A stretch of DNA of 64,000 nt. It comes from Nymphaea colorata (taxonomy: Eukaryota; Streptophyta; Magnoliopsida; Nymphaeales; Nymphaeaceae). The stretch lies in NCBI RefSeq assembly GCF_008831285.2, contig NC_045150.1, positions 8,444,001 to 8,508,000 on the forward strand, read 5' to 3'. Under the pieces are notes generated by a model. It had not been told where the DNA came from and made no database searches. It saw nothing but the letters and a program-made list of their open reading frames with translations. The translations under genes were made by a program, and so were the position numbers. This document shows positions 30,165 to 46,686 of this stretch, one piece after another. Position 1 is the first letter of the stretch, and every line of letters starts with the position of its first letter.

Positions 30165-30504
30165 ATAAAGAATGCAACATTTTAAATTTAGATAGAATAT
30201 AACTGTTAAGCCATCTGACTAATCAGATACTGTTTAATTGGACTTGGAATCAGATTTTGTATCCAGATTACAAAATATGGATCCACGTACATCGAACTCT
30301 TTGCATGTGACTGGATTTGGATGCATGTTCATGAGAATTGAGTGTCGGTCGAATGCAGTAAGACGATCTTTGCTAATTGAAAGTCGATTTCTAATCCGTT
30401 CTGAGTGTTCTTGTTGAATCTTTTTACTGACTATCAACTGTAGAATTATTTTTGAACCATTTGCTTATCCATATATGTATCTATATATAAGAATCATGAT
30501 TAGC

Positions 30505-30686
30505 TATCTAGAGTCACCCCAGCTATCTAACCATAGCCATCCATCTGATGCAGATAGATACTTGAAAGGAAAATATAGTGAAAAATGTGGAAACTAATAG
30601 TAAATGACGAAACATGCCCTATCACTTTTTGCTCCTTATTTTTTTAACCAGTGTCGGGTGACTCTAAAAAATTGAGTGTCACCATT
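30505..30686. mobile_element. microsatellite-flanked MITE family, copy 1
   Basis: The left end reads CTATCTAGAGTCACCCC then AGCTATCTAACC. The right end reads GGGTGACTCTAAAAAATTGA then GTGTCACCATT (end 30686), its reverse complement beginning AATGGTGACACTC. The AGAGTCACCC/GGGTGACTCT pair is a perfect inverted repeat. The element is followed at once by (CA)n(AT)n (30694-30737). The same ends occur in copy 2 (44133-44338) and, in part, in copy 3 (54350-54483). Confidence 0.6.
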
Positions 30687-30693
30687 AAATTAT

Positions 30694-30737
<44 letters not shown>
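30694..30737. repeat. (CA)n(TA)n microsatellite
   Basis: Ten or so CA units pass directly into about eleven TA units, right after MITE copy 1. Confidence 0.95.
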
Positions 30738-31086
30738 GGTGAATAGGCAAAAAAATACGATAAAAACTTCTGGTAAAATGGTATATATACATAAATATAT
30801 TTATAATATATAAAATCTTAAGAACAAGCAATTTTAGCACTAAATTACGTTCAATGAAAAGAAAAGACTGAGAAGGTAGATTTGTCAGGATGCCATTTAA
30901 TGTCCATTTCCTGTATAGTTGAAAGAACTGGCATACCCCAATAAATGGCTGAGTGAAAAACGAAAAATAAATGATGAACACTTGCATTATTTAGCACTAA
31001 CTCATGTCTGGTTATTTTCTTTCAGTCATCCATCATTATACATTGAACACTCCTCATGAGTGAGCTGCCAAAGTTGTCATTCACAC

Positions 31087-31087
31087 A

Positions 31088-31149
<62 letters not shown>
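31087..31149. repeat. (CT)n(AT)n composite microsatellite
   Basis: A CT run (about 31087-31105) passes into an AT run with one TG interruption. The same order on the same strand is seen at 9622-9675, 44071-44126 and 54201-54269. Confidence 0.95.
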
Positions 31150-33896
31150 GAACCCACCAATCACTCCATTATCTTGTAATGGAAAAATAAAAAACTGGCA
31201 TGGGGATCTCCACAGCAACCATGACCTCCATTAGCTCTGTATACTAAAAAATATCTGGGGGTCCCCATCTTCTTTGTTTTTGAGGACTTCAATTTTCTTT
31301 GTCCAAAGAAAATATTAAAATAGACCGCCATTTTTGAATCCCTCACCATAGATTGGTGAACAAAACTAAATTATTACCCAGCCCTCGAACAGCCCACCAA
31401 GCAATTTCCGAAAAAGCTTCGACACTTTTTTCCTAATTTTGAAACTTAAGGCCGTTTCCTGCGAATTCAGTGCGACCAGAATATTTAAATGATCCTACAC
31501 TTAGCTTTTCTCCTGCGTTAGGAGAAGTAGGGGTAGGGTTCGGCAGGAAACCCGCCATATTTTGCCCCTCTCTTGCAGAAAGCCGACCGCAGATTCCTCT
31601 GGCAGAAATTTAAATTCTTCAAAACCCCAAATGATTAATTACGGAGAAAACAGGAAATGTTTCAAATTTGACAGCCACCTTTCTTGACCTGTGAATTGGT
31701 ATTTGCATTCTCGTGCTCAGCACCGGTTTTAATTGAGAGGACCACCACCTCTGGTTGCTGAATTCTAATGGTTGTTGTGTTGGGGTTCTTCAAGAACTGC
31801 CATTCCACCACCACCGCCACCACCATGGCCGCCGCCACCGTCAGTTGTGCAGAGGGAGGCTTCTCTAGAAGGCAAAAATTCTGCAGGGTCGGTTCCAGAC
31901 ACCCAACACCGACATCCACGTTAGGTCGGGTATGATGGGGGCCTCAAGCAGAAGAAATTATATGGTAGCCAGCGTAGCGTTGGCTTGGGGACGTTGCCGG
32001 ATGCTAATCGGAATAAAGCGAACACAGGGCCTGATTCTGACCAGCCCAGTCTGCCCATTGTCTACACAATGTAGTTTCACCCATTTGCAAATTATATCCG
32101 GCAAAAGGGTCGGCTTTAGTATGGAGTTATTCGCTTGATTCTAGGAAGAAAAGTATGATGCCATTAATTTCTCAAGAGTATTAAAGTTACCAATAGAACT
32201 CAAGGAGAAATAGTACACAAAAAAAGGATTAGGGTTTGGCATCGAGAGAAAAAAAGAAAAAAAAAAAGCAGATGCTTCTTCCTGTAAAAATGTTTCTGCA
32301 TTGTAATAATAGAGCAAACCCAAAGAATAAATATGATGCAAACCAGGAAGAGAAATGAAGATGCTGAAAAAGTGGGTCTCCTGTAGCGGCAAAGTAATAC
32401 CTTTCTTAAAATTTGAAGATTCACCGGAAACGGGGAATCCTTCGTCCTTCTTGCGTATTGTTGAAGAAGTCTACCCATCTAAAGGTGGGCATGTTTAAAA
32501 GGCACGGGAAGCAGCCACTCCAGAAAAGAAAATTATTGGAGTAAGCTAAGAAGCCAATCAATTTAAAAGAAAAGAAATGCCGGACCCAGCCAGGCGACCT
32601 ACCCAAGTGGCATGTGCGTCCTAACCAAGCTCATGAATAACACAACCCCAATAATTGAATGCACCTTCAATGTGATCGTGACTAACTCAGCCCACCTAGC
32701 CCACATAAACTAATGACTTTGCTTTTATAGGATGCAATTACCAAGCGTTGTATGGACCGAAAGGCTGGCGTCTTTCCTTCTTGGAACCAGATGGACTAGC
32801 GGATTGCTGGTCGGATTTTAGTACCGGGGACATGCAGTTATTTTGCCTCCATAGTTCTCTCGCAGAGACAAAATTGCTTGCATTAACTCATCGACTGAAT
32901 TGCTCGGCACCAATTATTGGATGCGGTTGCAGCATGATGTGATGTAACGTTTTATAGCAACAGGCGTAAATGTCAAAAGTACACCACACCGCCACCAGTG
33001 CCGTGAACAAAAGTGGAGAGGTTGAAAAAGTATGGATACGACAACGATACGCCACTCCCCGCAGCAATCATCATCAGGAGGAATTGACAAAAAAGGGTCA
33101 GAGAAAAACCTAAAAAACAAAGCAGCCGCCCGGCTCAGCCTCCGGTGAAACGCCAGCCACAAGAGCAAACCTGAACAAATATCATAAGTGAGTCGGCTCG
33201 GAGTCGCCTGCGTTTACGGATTCGAACCAACCGGCCGATAGATGTGGGTTAAATAGTTGGCAATGAAACCAGGTACATCACGACAGGCCTTGGACGGTTT
33301 GCGACGAGCAAGTATCGGGGTCGGACATTTCAGACGGCGAATTAAGAGCAGGCTTAGTCAGCAAAGGCAAGCCGGAAGCAATCATGGCGGATGTACATGT
33401 CGGCGGGCGGGCCGCGGACAAGCTGGCAGGGAAATGGGTTCGTTTTGGACTTTGCCTCGGTGGGTCCTCATCGCCCGGTAGGTCACAAACACAAGCACGC
33501 ACCTTCCAACAGGACAGACAAAAGAACATGAAGGCGCACCATGCCATCGACTTTGCTCTGAATGAATCTTTATGGGCTTAAAAGCAAACGATTTCTATAT
33601 ATATATATATATAGAAATGGAAATCAACTAAAACAAGTTGTTTCTCCGTTCTTTGGACATCAAAAATATTGATAAGAGAAAGCATGTACACAAATCGACC
33701 AAGAGTCTGAAAGCCACACTACAACTGCTAATCTGTAACTTGAAAAAACGTGACAACAAAGGAAAATGAAGAACACCAACCTTCATTCCCGAGTTCATCA
33801 TGTAGCATCCCCGCGATCAAGACCAAGATATCCCCTTTTTCTTAACTTCGACGCTAGATCCCTCTCCGTCCGCACCATTACATACACAGCTCGTTA

Positions 33897-33921
33897 CTGG
33901 TCAGAAATCTTTTCTGACCAG
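33897..33921. other. perfect hairpin in the GSK3 3' UTR region
   Basis: CTGGTCAGAAA and TTTCTGACCAG are perfect 11-bp arms separated by TCT. It lies about 200 bp downstream of the GSK3 stop (minus strand), so it is probably within the 3' UTR. A role in RNA structure is speculation. Confidence 0.5.
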
Positions 33922-34118
33922 AGAAATATACAACAGCCAGATATGTTGGCAAACACACGCTTCCAAAGCGTGAACCAGGTCCCAGACCAAAGGGCTGCCA
34001 ATGGATAAACTTGATCACTTATGGAAGCTGGTACTCCTCTAAAGCAAAAACATGCAGTAGCCATGAGGAATCTTTCCAACCTCGGTTGACGTTAAAGCAG
34101 ATTATTATCATAGATCAT

Positions 34119-39282
<5,164 letters not shown>

Positions 39283-42200
39283 GTGCTGCCGCCGCCGGCG
39301 GTGGTGCTGGGCGGAGGAGAATGAGTCTGAGAGAGGTGGTGACCCTTAGCGGCCCCTTCCCCATTTCAACCAACTTACGTACTAAATTATTTGATTATAT
39401 CTTCACAAACCCCTCCCTTTTCTCGTATTTTCATAAGTGTCTTCTTGTACCGCCTATTTCCGAAAACAAACTCCTTCTTTTTGCTTTCACCGTTGCTGGC
39501 ATGCTGCACAGTGCACACAGTCACGAAAGAAAAAAAAAATAAAAAACTTTGTTCCAGTTCTCCGTGACAGGGAACAACAAGGACAGCTGATTCCAATAAC
39601 CGTAAAGTACGGCCGCTCATCTGAAAACCACGGACAATCTGAGCCCCCGTAATTTTCATTTTCTCGCGAATTTTTTGCCGAAAATGACAAATAAAAAATT
39701 ATCGGGAGCCCCTGGAGCTTTTAGTCAAGGACAGAAAAGGACACGACGCCGAAATTACCAAAAAGTACATGGCCACTCGATCGCAGACAAAAGTGGGGTG
39801 TGGTTCGCTCGGTCTCGGATAAGACGGACTCTTCGGGGTCCGCACCCACACCAAATTACCGAAGTACCCCTTTCGGTCAAAACGTCGCTTGGAAGTCTGA
39901 TCTGGCCATCGGTTTTTGCGCCCCGGCCTTGGTCAAGGCTCGCCGCTCACCGCGACCACGGAAAAAATCGTGCCCTTTTTTTCAACATATCGCCGTTTTT
40001 TTAAGAAATCCATGATGACATCGTGCCATTTAAAGGGCGAAGTCCTTTGTCTCTACGCTCTTTATAATCAAAATCAACGTCGTTTCTTATACGCTTATAC
40101 AGTCTTTAAAATAATAATTATTATGAGCATATGAATCAAGAAAAATACCATGAAAATGACTCCTTTTTAATTGTATTATTTTATCAATATGCCAATTATA
40201 AGTCAGCCAAATGGGCTTCAAATTATAATATATTGCCACATAAATAAATGGCTCCGATAAAAAAAAAATGAAAAATATAAAATGAGTAAACGTCGCAGTC
40301 AAAGAGAGGGGAGGGTGTGGGGAAACCCTGAATTTCATACCTGACGACGACGTTGGCTTACTGACAGAAGCCACCGGTTCGTACGGTGGCATCCCCGTGA
40401 TTACTCACCAGAACTAGGGGTTGTACCGTAATCAACCTGCTTCAACCTTTTCCCTTTCTCGTTGACGGCTGAGTTTTGAAAAAAGTGTGGCCCCCCCGCG
40501 CGAAAAGGGGGCGAAAACATATTAAAATATCGACGAGCCCCTTCAATATTTTCCCTACAATCAATTATTTAATTTAATTAAATAGCAGATTATATTATAA
40601 AATTTACGTATGATCCCTGAATGATGTTTAATATAATATAATTTTGTTAATAAATTAACTCAACCAATTTTTTAAGTGACCACGTTAGGTGCTCGGGTCT
40701 AGCATTAGAAATCCGTTCAAAAAGCTGTCTTAAAATTTAAACTTATGACGCGATTTTTTTGGCGTCGTTTTGGAGAAACAGTCTAAGGAAGATCGTATAT
40801 TCAAACCTACTATGATGAGTGAGGTCACAGACGGCCGCAGCCATCTTCGTTTCTTCAACAAGGAAGGGCAAATTCGGGAATTCGTAATATTTAAATTAGA
40901 TAGCTTGACGCGACGTTTTTTAAATTATAGATTTATTGCAGTAGAAAGAGATTCAGAGGAACACAAGGGAAAAGACAAGGAGGTCAAAAATTCTAACTCC
41001 GCAAAATCTACGGGGAACGCAGATGAGACCAAGTTTAGCGGTCACCGCTAGCGGATAATACTGCCGGAAACAGGGAAGCATTATTAGGGGATTCTTTTTT
41101 AAGACCGATGACGAATGTATCGGTTTTGATATCGGATCGGAACAGAGGGCGATACGGCGTAGCGTCCGATACGTGTGCATGAACATGGCATCGAAATGGA
41201 AGTGCAGTTTTTTGTTGCTTGGAAACGATTTCCAAGTTTCATAATTTTTTTTTTTGGCACTAAATATGAGATTAGATGGGTCGCTTTTGCACTTCTCGAG
41301 ATCAACGGTCAAAAAAGCAGGCGTTCCTTTCACGGGGAAATAGTTTTGAACTGAGATTTTCTTTTGTTTAGTTCTTGTTTTCTTTTGAGGATGGAGGATG
41401 GTTGAGGACCATGCAATGCTTGGTTCTTCTGTTTAATTCTTGTTTCACTTTTCTTTTGTAGACTCCATTGAATATTACGGCAAATTTATGTCATGTTTTT
41501 AAGAGCTTCGTTCGGTCTCTCTAATTCGTACTTCCAAGATAATTCGATCACTTCTTCAACAAACATTCAATGCCTATTGGTATATATGTGGGTAGAAACT
41601 TGTCGAGAAGCACAATTTAGATCAAACCAACCAAAAGACTTTTAAATTCAAACTTGCCCATGAAATGAGTATCGAAGTCGGATGAGCAGGAGGATTAATC
41701 CCATTGTCCGAGCGAGAGCCAGGTGGTGAGATATTCTTAACATGTTTCAACAACTTGTATTATGTAGAAACTCACGCCTCCTTTTACAATTTGAACTGGA
41801 GACGTGCCACATGTCATGTTTCAATCCACCCATTCGAGCTATGCCCCGCGAAGCGAATGAATGTTGTAGTCATTCATAATAATGCCTAGCACTCTCTAGT
41901 GCTTGATGAAGGAGTTGGTCTGCTAGACACCTTTTGTAGGTGGTACATTGAAGAAACAATCTACCATCATCAACATTGAATTGAGTCATATACTTTAGAA
42001 AAAAATCAATAAAGTCCTTGAATATGCTTTCACACCAATGCTGTTCAAAGGATACAGATTCAAAGATATTGATAGTTTTTTTGGTGCGCCTTCTTATGAT
42101 ATCCACGCGCCTTTCCCCATACATCAAATTTCATTTGTTGTAACCAATAGTAGTTGCAATCAAGGAGAGATGAGGTTGGTTTCTTATCTAGAATTGGCTT

Positions 42201-43029
42201 GCTCACAAAGTATCATGGCACTCTCTAACTAGTATTTGGGCAGATCGCCTACTTTGGCACAATAAAATTTTCTCCTTTTATCAAAGGAAAGTTGTCTTTT
42301 AACAAAAAAATGCCGAGTATTCTTAAGTGAGTGCACCTACCAACTAGTACTTCTACTTCAGCCCTTCCATTCAAGGCCTCACCGACCAGCACTAGCAGAG
42401 CCGAAGTTTTTTTTTGGTGGGGGCACTAATTCAATACCTTTAATGACAGTATTGAATTGTGTAGCAAAAAGTTACTGTTTCCGAGAGTTGTCATCTCTCA
42501 CTTGTGCATTGCATGCTGTTAATTCGAGTTCTTCAACTTTCAACTCTCCAATGTGACAAAAACTGGCCCTTCAGCACAATCACTCTATTATTGATAAATT
42601 TAGAAGCGTTCATGTGGCCGATCAATCACAACGCTATCTCCATCACCAAAGCCTTCTTTTAGACAGTTGAAAGCGTCTTCGCAACCGTTGAATCATTGCC
42701 AAGAATGTTTTTATTTTATCATATCCAATAAGAGGTGTGACAATATGTGATTAATAATTAAATGATCGAATGGTAGTTGACGAAGCTCAAGAAAAGCCGT
42801 CAGCCATATGAATTTCATGAATGTGTTTAAGCTTTCACCTTCTCTTAAGTCATCTGCATTTGGGTGGAGGTAGGTGTGGGCTAAGTGTGGGCAATTATTG
42901 CGTACAAGTATATAAAAAAAATCTCCGTTATCGGGTTGGTCCGACACCCAATTTTAGAGCCAGGGCCGGCTATTTGGTACATGGCTCGATGTCTATCCCT
43001 ATGTATAAGCTAGTTTGGACCATAGTAAT

Positions 43030-43395
43030 AGAAAACACATTTTTTTTCAAAAAAAAAGAAAAAAAGCATGATAAATTTAATGGCCGTTTAAAAACTAAAA
43101 AAACATATTTTTTTGAAAAAAAATTAAAACAAAAAACATGTTTTTAATGTGTTTTTTTACTGTTTTCAGTTTTTTTAATGCCAAACAGTTTTTTTTATTT
43201 GTTGCAAATCTGCTTTATCTTTTGATGTTTGTGTTATTATTTTTCATTTATTTTATTTTTCCTTATGTTTACATTTTAAATTTTTTTAAAAATTTACCAT
43301 ATTTTTTCTGTTTTTTTTCAAGCTCGTTGTATTATACTCAAGAAAAAACTTGCTGTTTAAAACTCCAAGACATTATTTGTGACTATGGAGTTTAA
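43030..43395 (+). repeat. AT-rich dispersed repeat, copy B
   Basis: Plus-strand copy of the repeat at 6190-6640 (inverted) and 58440-58810. Shared landmarks in order: AATGCCAAACAG, a TTTTTTGATGTT-like word, TTTTTTTAAAAATTTACCAT, TTTTTTCTGTTTTTTTTCAA, TGTATTATACTCAAGAAA and ATTATTTGTGACTATGG. Non-coding; class not assigned. Confidence 0.5.
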
Positions 43396-43493
43396 ACCTA
43401 TGATGATCTGGGGGACCATCCCAATCTATAAAGAAACTAGATGAAAACCTCGTGATCTGTGCACAAAACATACCAAACGAAGATGGTGACTCA

Positions 43494-43925
43494 TCAAACT
43501 GAGACCAGAGATGCTCTATATATGATCTGTATATATGATCTGCCAAGAACCTCATAAATTTTTCTTGAGAGTTCAGTCATGGGATGCATGTTTTGGATCC
43601 AAATTCCGCCACACAAATCAAGAAACATAATTTCCTCTGGGGACCAGCACTGTGCCTCAAGCATCGTAGCATCAATGAAGATGTTTGTGAATGAAAGCCC
43701 GTGGATGCAAGAGGTGAGCAATGTGGAGACAGTGCCATTACTCCTTTGGCAGCAAACTGAAAGAAGCAAGAAGAGTGTAGCAGAAAGGCTTTCGGTTGCT
43801 TCAGCCTTCCTTTGGGGCTTCAACCTTGTGATTTGAAAGAGATGAGATGATGTAGGGACCCTACTAGGGGAGGGGACCCTACTGCTACTAGGTGGGGGGA
43901 TAGGTACTTGACTCATTGCCATCAT
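43494..43925 (-). other. unrecognised 143-codon open frame
   Basis: An open frame that starts MMAMSQVPIPPPSSSRVPSP, with a Pro/Ser-rich beginning and a hydrophobic stretch LSATLFLLLSVCCQRSN. I do not recognise a family, and a plus-strand frame over the same DNA (43579-43836) is equally open. It could be a short gene, a decayed fragment or chance. Nothing nearby supports splicing to further exons. Confidence 0.2.
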
Positions 43926-44065
43926 TTATGTACATCAGGTTTTGGAATTGGAACAGTGTCTGTCCCCATCTATAGTGTCCATTGTGTTGCCTAAATTTAT
44001 GGGCAACTTTGGATCCCTGGGTGTTGGCCAGATTTGGGTAGCAGTGTCCAGTTTCTTGCAATCTA

Positions 44066-44070
<5 letters not shown>

Positions 44071-44126
<56 letters not shown>
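44071..44126. repeat. (CT)n(AT)n composite microsatellite
   Basis: A CT run (44071-44097) passes into an AT run (to 44126), ending 6 bp before the left end of MITE copy 2. Confidence 0.95.
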
Positions 44127-44130
<4 letters not shown>

Positions 44131-44132
44131 TG

Positions 44133-44338
44133 AATGGTGACTCTCTATCTAAAGTTGCCCAACTATCTAACGGGGGCGTCCATCTTATGCAAATGGATGA
44201 TTAAGATAAAAACATAGAGAAAAAGTACACATTAATATTAGATGATGAAAATGTCCATCATCTTTTTCTCCTTGTTTTTTTCTTAACCATCTATTATACT
44301 GGATCAGACGGTCCTGCTTAGATGGTTGGGTGACTCTA
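44133..44338. mobile_element. microsatellite-flanked MITE family, copy 2
   Basis: The left end reads AATGGTGACTCTCTATCTAA then AGTTGCCCAACTATCTAAC. The right end reads CTTAGATGGTTGGGTGACTC then TA. The inner parts form inverted repeats of about 21 bp (TAAAGTTGCCCAACTATCTAA against TAGAGTCACCCAACCATCTAA, 17 of 21 matching). The outer AATGGTGAC matches the reverse complement of the right end of copy 1. A (CT)n(AT)n run abuts the left end and a (CA)n run (44365-44380) follows the right. No coding capacity. Confidence 0.6.
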
Positions 44339-45861
44339 AAAAGGTAGATGAACTACCCGATTTTCACACACACACACACAAGAGGTCAATGACATCATGT
44401 GCTAGATGTTGCAGATGTTTAAAATTTAAAAATTTGTTGCTAGAAACATTCACTAAATTGACACTAGTCACAGTCTATGGTTCAACTATGGTTTGTAGTG
44501 GTTTTAACAACAATTTATGTTCTTTTTAATCACAAATTTTTAAATTTCAATCATGTGGCAACTATTGGGCACACGGCAGTATTTGCTGTAATACAGAGTG
44601 CATTCATTATCTTTTTTTTTTTTTACTTGCTATACGCTATCTTTTGGTTTGAATAAAATTTTACAAAAAAAAGAAGCCTAAGCTTTGACCAAGTTTGTCT
44701 GCTAATTAGTATTCGTTTTCTGCATGCATGTGAAACAAATTCAGCATGAGATAACATATTGATGCATTCATATAAATAGAAGAAAAGTGTAAAACTATAA
44801 AACCAGGAGATATTTAGCTTTATATAAAGCATATATAGCTGTCTAAGATATTATATACTAGTAAGTATGAGCAACTTTTAAAAGGAAACTGCAAACTCAA
44901 AAAGGTGAATATTATGCAACTTTTAAAAGACAAGTTTTCATATTTCAATTTGAAAGCATCTCATCTTACTGAGGATAATGGACACGAGTTTCCCATTTAA
45001 TGACCTTAGAAATATATATTCCTGAAATATGAGTATTAATTAATATACGCAACCCTTAGCCGTTTTAAAAAAAAGGGCCAATAGGGTGCTTTTGAACCAT
45101 AATAAGGTGAAATCAAATTGAAAAGTAATTTTCAAAAAGCAATTTCAAATACCATCTTGGCACGTGAGAATATTACATATATGTTATTAAAATTTCATAC
45201 TACAAAATGTTGGAAATGTAAAATCTTCAACTTTTATTTTTAATTGTCGTTTCTATAGCTTTTGTGTGCAAAAAAGGAGAGGGGGTTAGCATCATTTGCC
45301 TCAACTTTTCCAATCTTTTTACCTGCCTGTAAAGGTAATGGTAAAGGCATATCTACCAGAAAAAGGTAGGTCTGTATCAAGAATTTAAAAAATATGAGGA
45401 CCCATTATGGCCCAAAGTTAGCCTCTAAATGAAGGTTTATTTTATTTTTTCTCTTCAAAGTTGAGTTGTTGAAAAAAAAAAAAAAAAATACATGTTGGAG
45501 CACCCATGAAGTGATCATTGAAGTGTTTGAAAAAAGTGTATGACCTTTATAAGAAGTTGTCTGTTTCAGCAGAACACATTGTCCGGTCCCCACAGAAGGA
45601 TGGGTTCCATGGACGAATCAAACACACTTGGGCTTCACCTTTGGATGCTTTTCTTAGGGCTCAAAACTGTATAAAGCAAGTCAGAACATTGGAAGAACAT
45701 TGGAAGCATAAGAGCATGACTTAGCGGTTTTATTTATAATTATATTTTAATTATAAAATAACATTTTTTAATATAAAATGTATTTATTAAGAATAAAAAA
45801 TATTATTAAAACAAAAAAATTTAAATATATATATATATATATATATTTTTAACTTATCGGG

Positions 45862-45955
45862 CCTAAACGGGCCGGGCCGACCCAGGCCTGGCTGTCGGGC
45901 CCGGCCCGACGCCCAGCCTTAATTGACAGATAGGGCCCGATAAGTTTCGGGCTAT
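45862..45955. repeat. GC-rich GGGCCCGG-type repeat block
   Basis: A short GC-rich island in AT-rich DNA, with GGGCCGGGCCGACCCAGG and CGGGCCCGGCCCGACGCC, flanked by GATAAGTTTCGGGC and TTATCGGGCC, which are inverse to each other. Such blocks are common remnants of plant transposons. Class unknown. Confidence 0.4.
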
Positions 45956-46322
45956 ATCAACGACTTTAAAATGCATTTTATCTTAAAAAATAGAAAATGA
46001 GTTTTTAATATCATTTTATCTATGCTTTTGAAACTGTATCAGTGATTTTAAAATATCGTTTTCATACTTATCTAAGGAATTTACAACATCCGCCTTAGAG
46101 TTTTTAATATCATTTTTTAAATATGAATCTGATCTGATTCTTAATATGATATTAAATTTTTTTCCATACCCTTAGCCGTTTGAAACTGGATGATTCAATT
46201 GTGTGCATATTTCATGTGACCACTCATGTTTTTTTTTCAAAACCTTTTTAATAAACTAGGTTTTGTCAAAAATGGGTTTTCTTCAAAAACCCAACTGATG
46301 ACACACAAACATTCCAAAAATT

Positions 46323-46686
46323 TGGGGGCGTTTGCACGTCACTCTTGTCGAACTCAGTTTTCTAAAAAGTTGGTTTTATGAAAACAAGTTTCTTAACGAG
46401 TTTCAAAAACATGGTTTTCTGTTTGGGTGGCACAACCAAAACCCGAATTTTATGAATAACCTAAGAGTGATTAGGCTTTTCACTTCCTTGTACAAAACGT
46501 GATTTTGTCAAAACTGAGTTTTCCTCAAACTTAGTTTCAATAGCTCCAAATACTCTTGGAAAACCTGGTTTTATTATGTTTCAAAAATCTAGTTTTGGAG
46601 TGTCATCCAAACACCCTTGTGGTTTTAGAACAAAACCAAGTTTGGCCTCCAAAACCTGGTTTTAGAGTGCCATCCAAGTGCCCCTT
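46323..46686. mobile_element. MITE-like element with GGGGCG...TGCCCC ends and palindromic core
   Basis: The left end GGGGGCGTTTGCACGTCACT and the reverse complement of the right end, AAGGGGCACTTGGATGGCAC, share a GGGGC-purine-TTTG-like start and a TCACTC/GCACTC word at the same distance. The core holds many AAACCTGGTTT/AACTTGGTTT-type palindromic words. GGAGTGTCATCCAAACACCC (about 46597) and AGAGTGCCATCCAAGTGCCC (about 46665) look like two versions of the same end, suggesting a nested or partly duplicated copy. Non-coding. Confidence 0.45.

Larger units (their letters stand above)
27369..34118. other. 6.7-kb spacer between LRR-RLK and GSK3
   Basis: The leftmost part (to about 27700) is the RLK promoter and 5' UTR. 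The rest is AT-rich with no gene I can support; the open frames are short and lack family features. It contains a possible interspersed repeat at 28617-28870, a clear MITE at 29990-30164, a second MITE-like element at 30505-30686 followed by CA/AT microsatellite (30694-30737), and a (CT)n(AT)n composite at 31087-31149. About 31500-33600 is less AT-rich but also without a recognisable gene. The GSK3 3' UTR probably begins near 33650. Confidence 0.55.
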
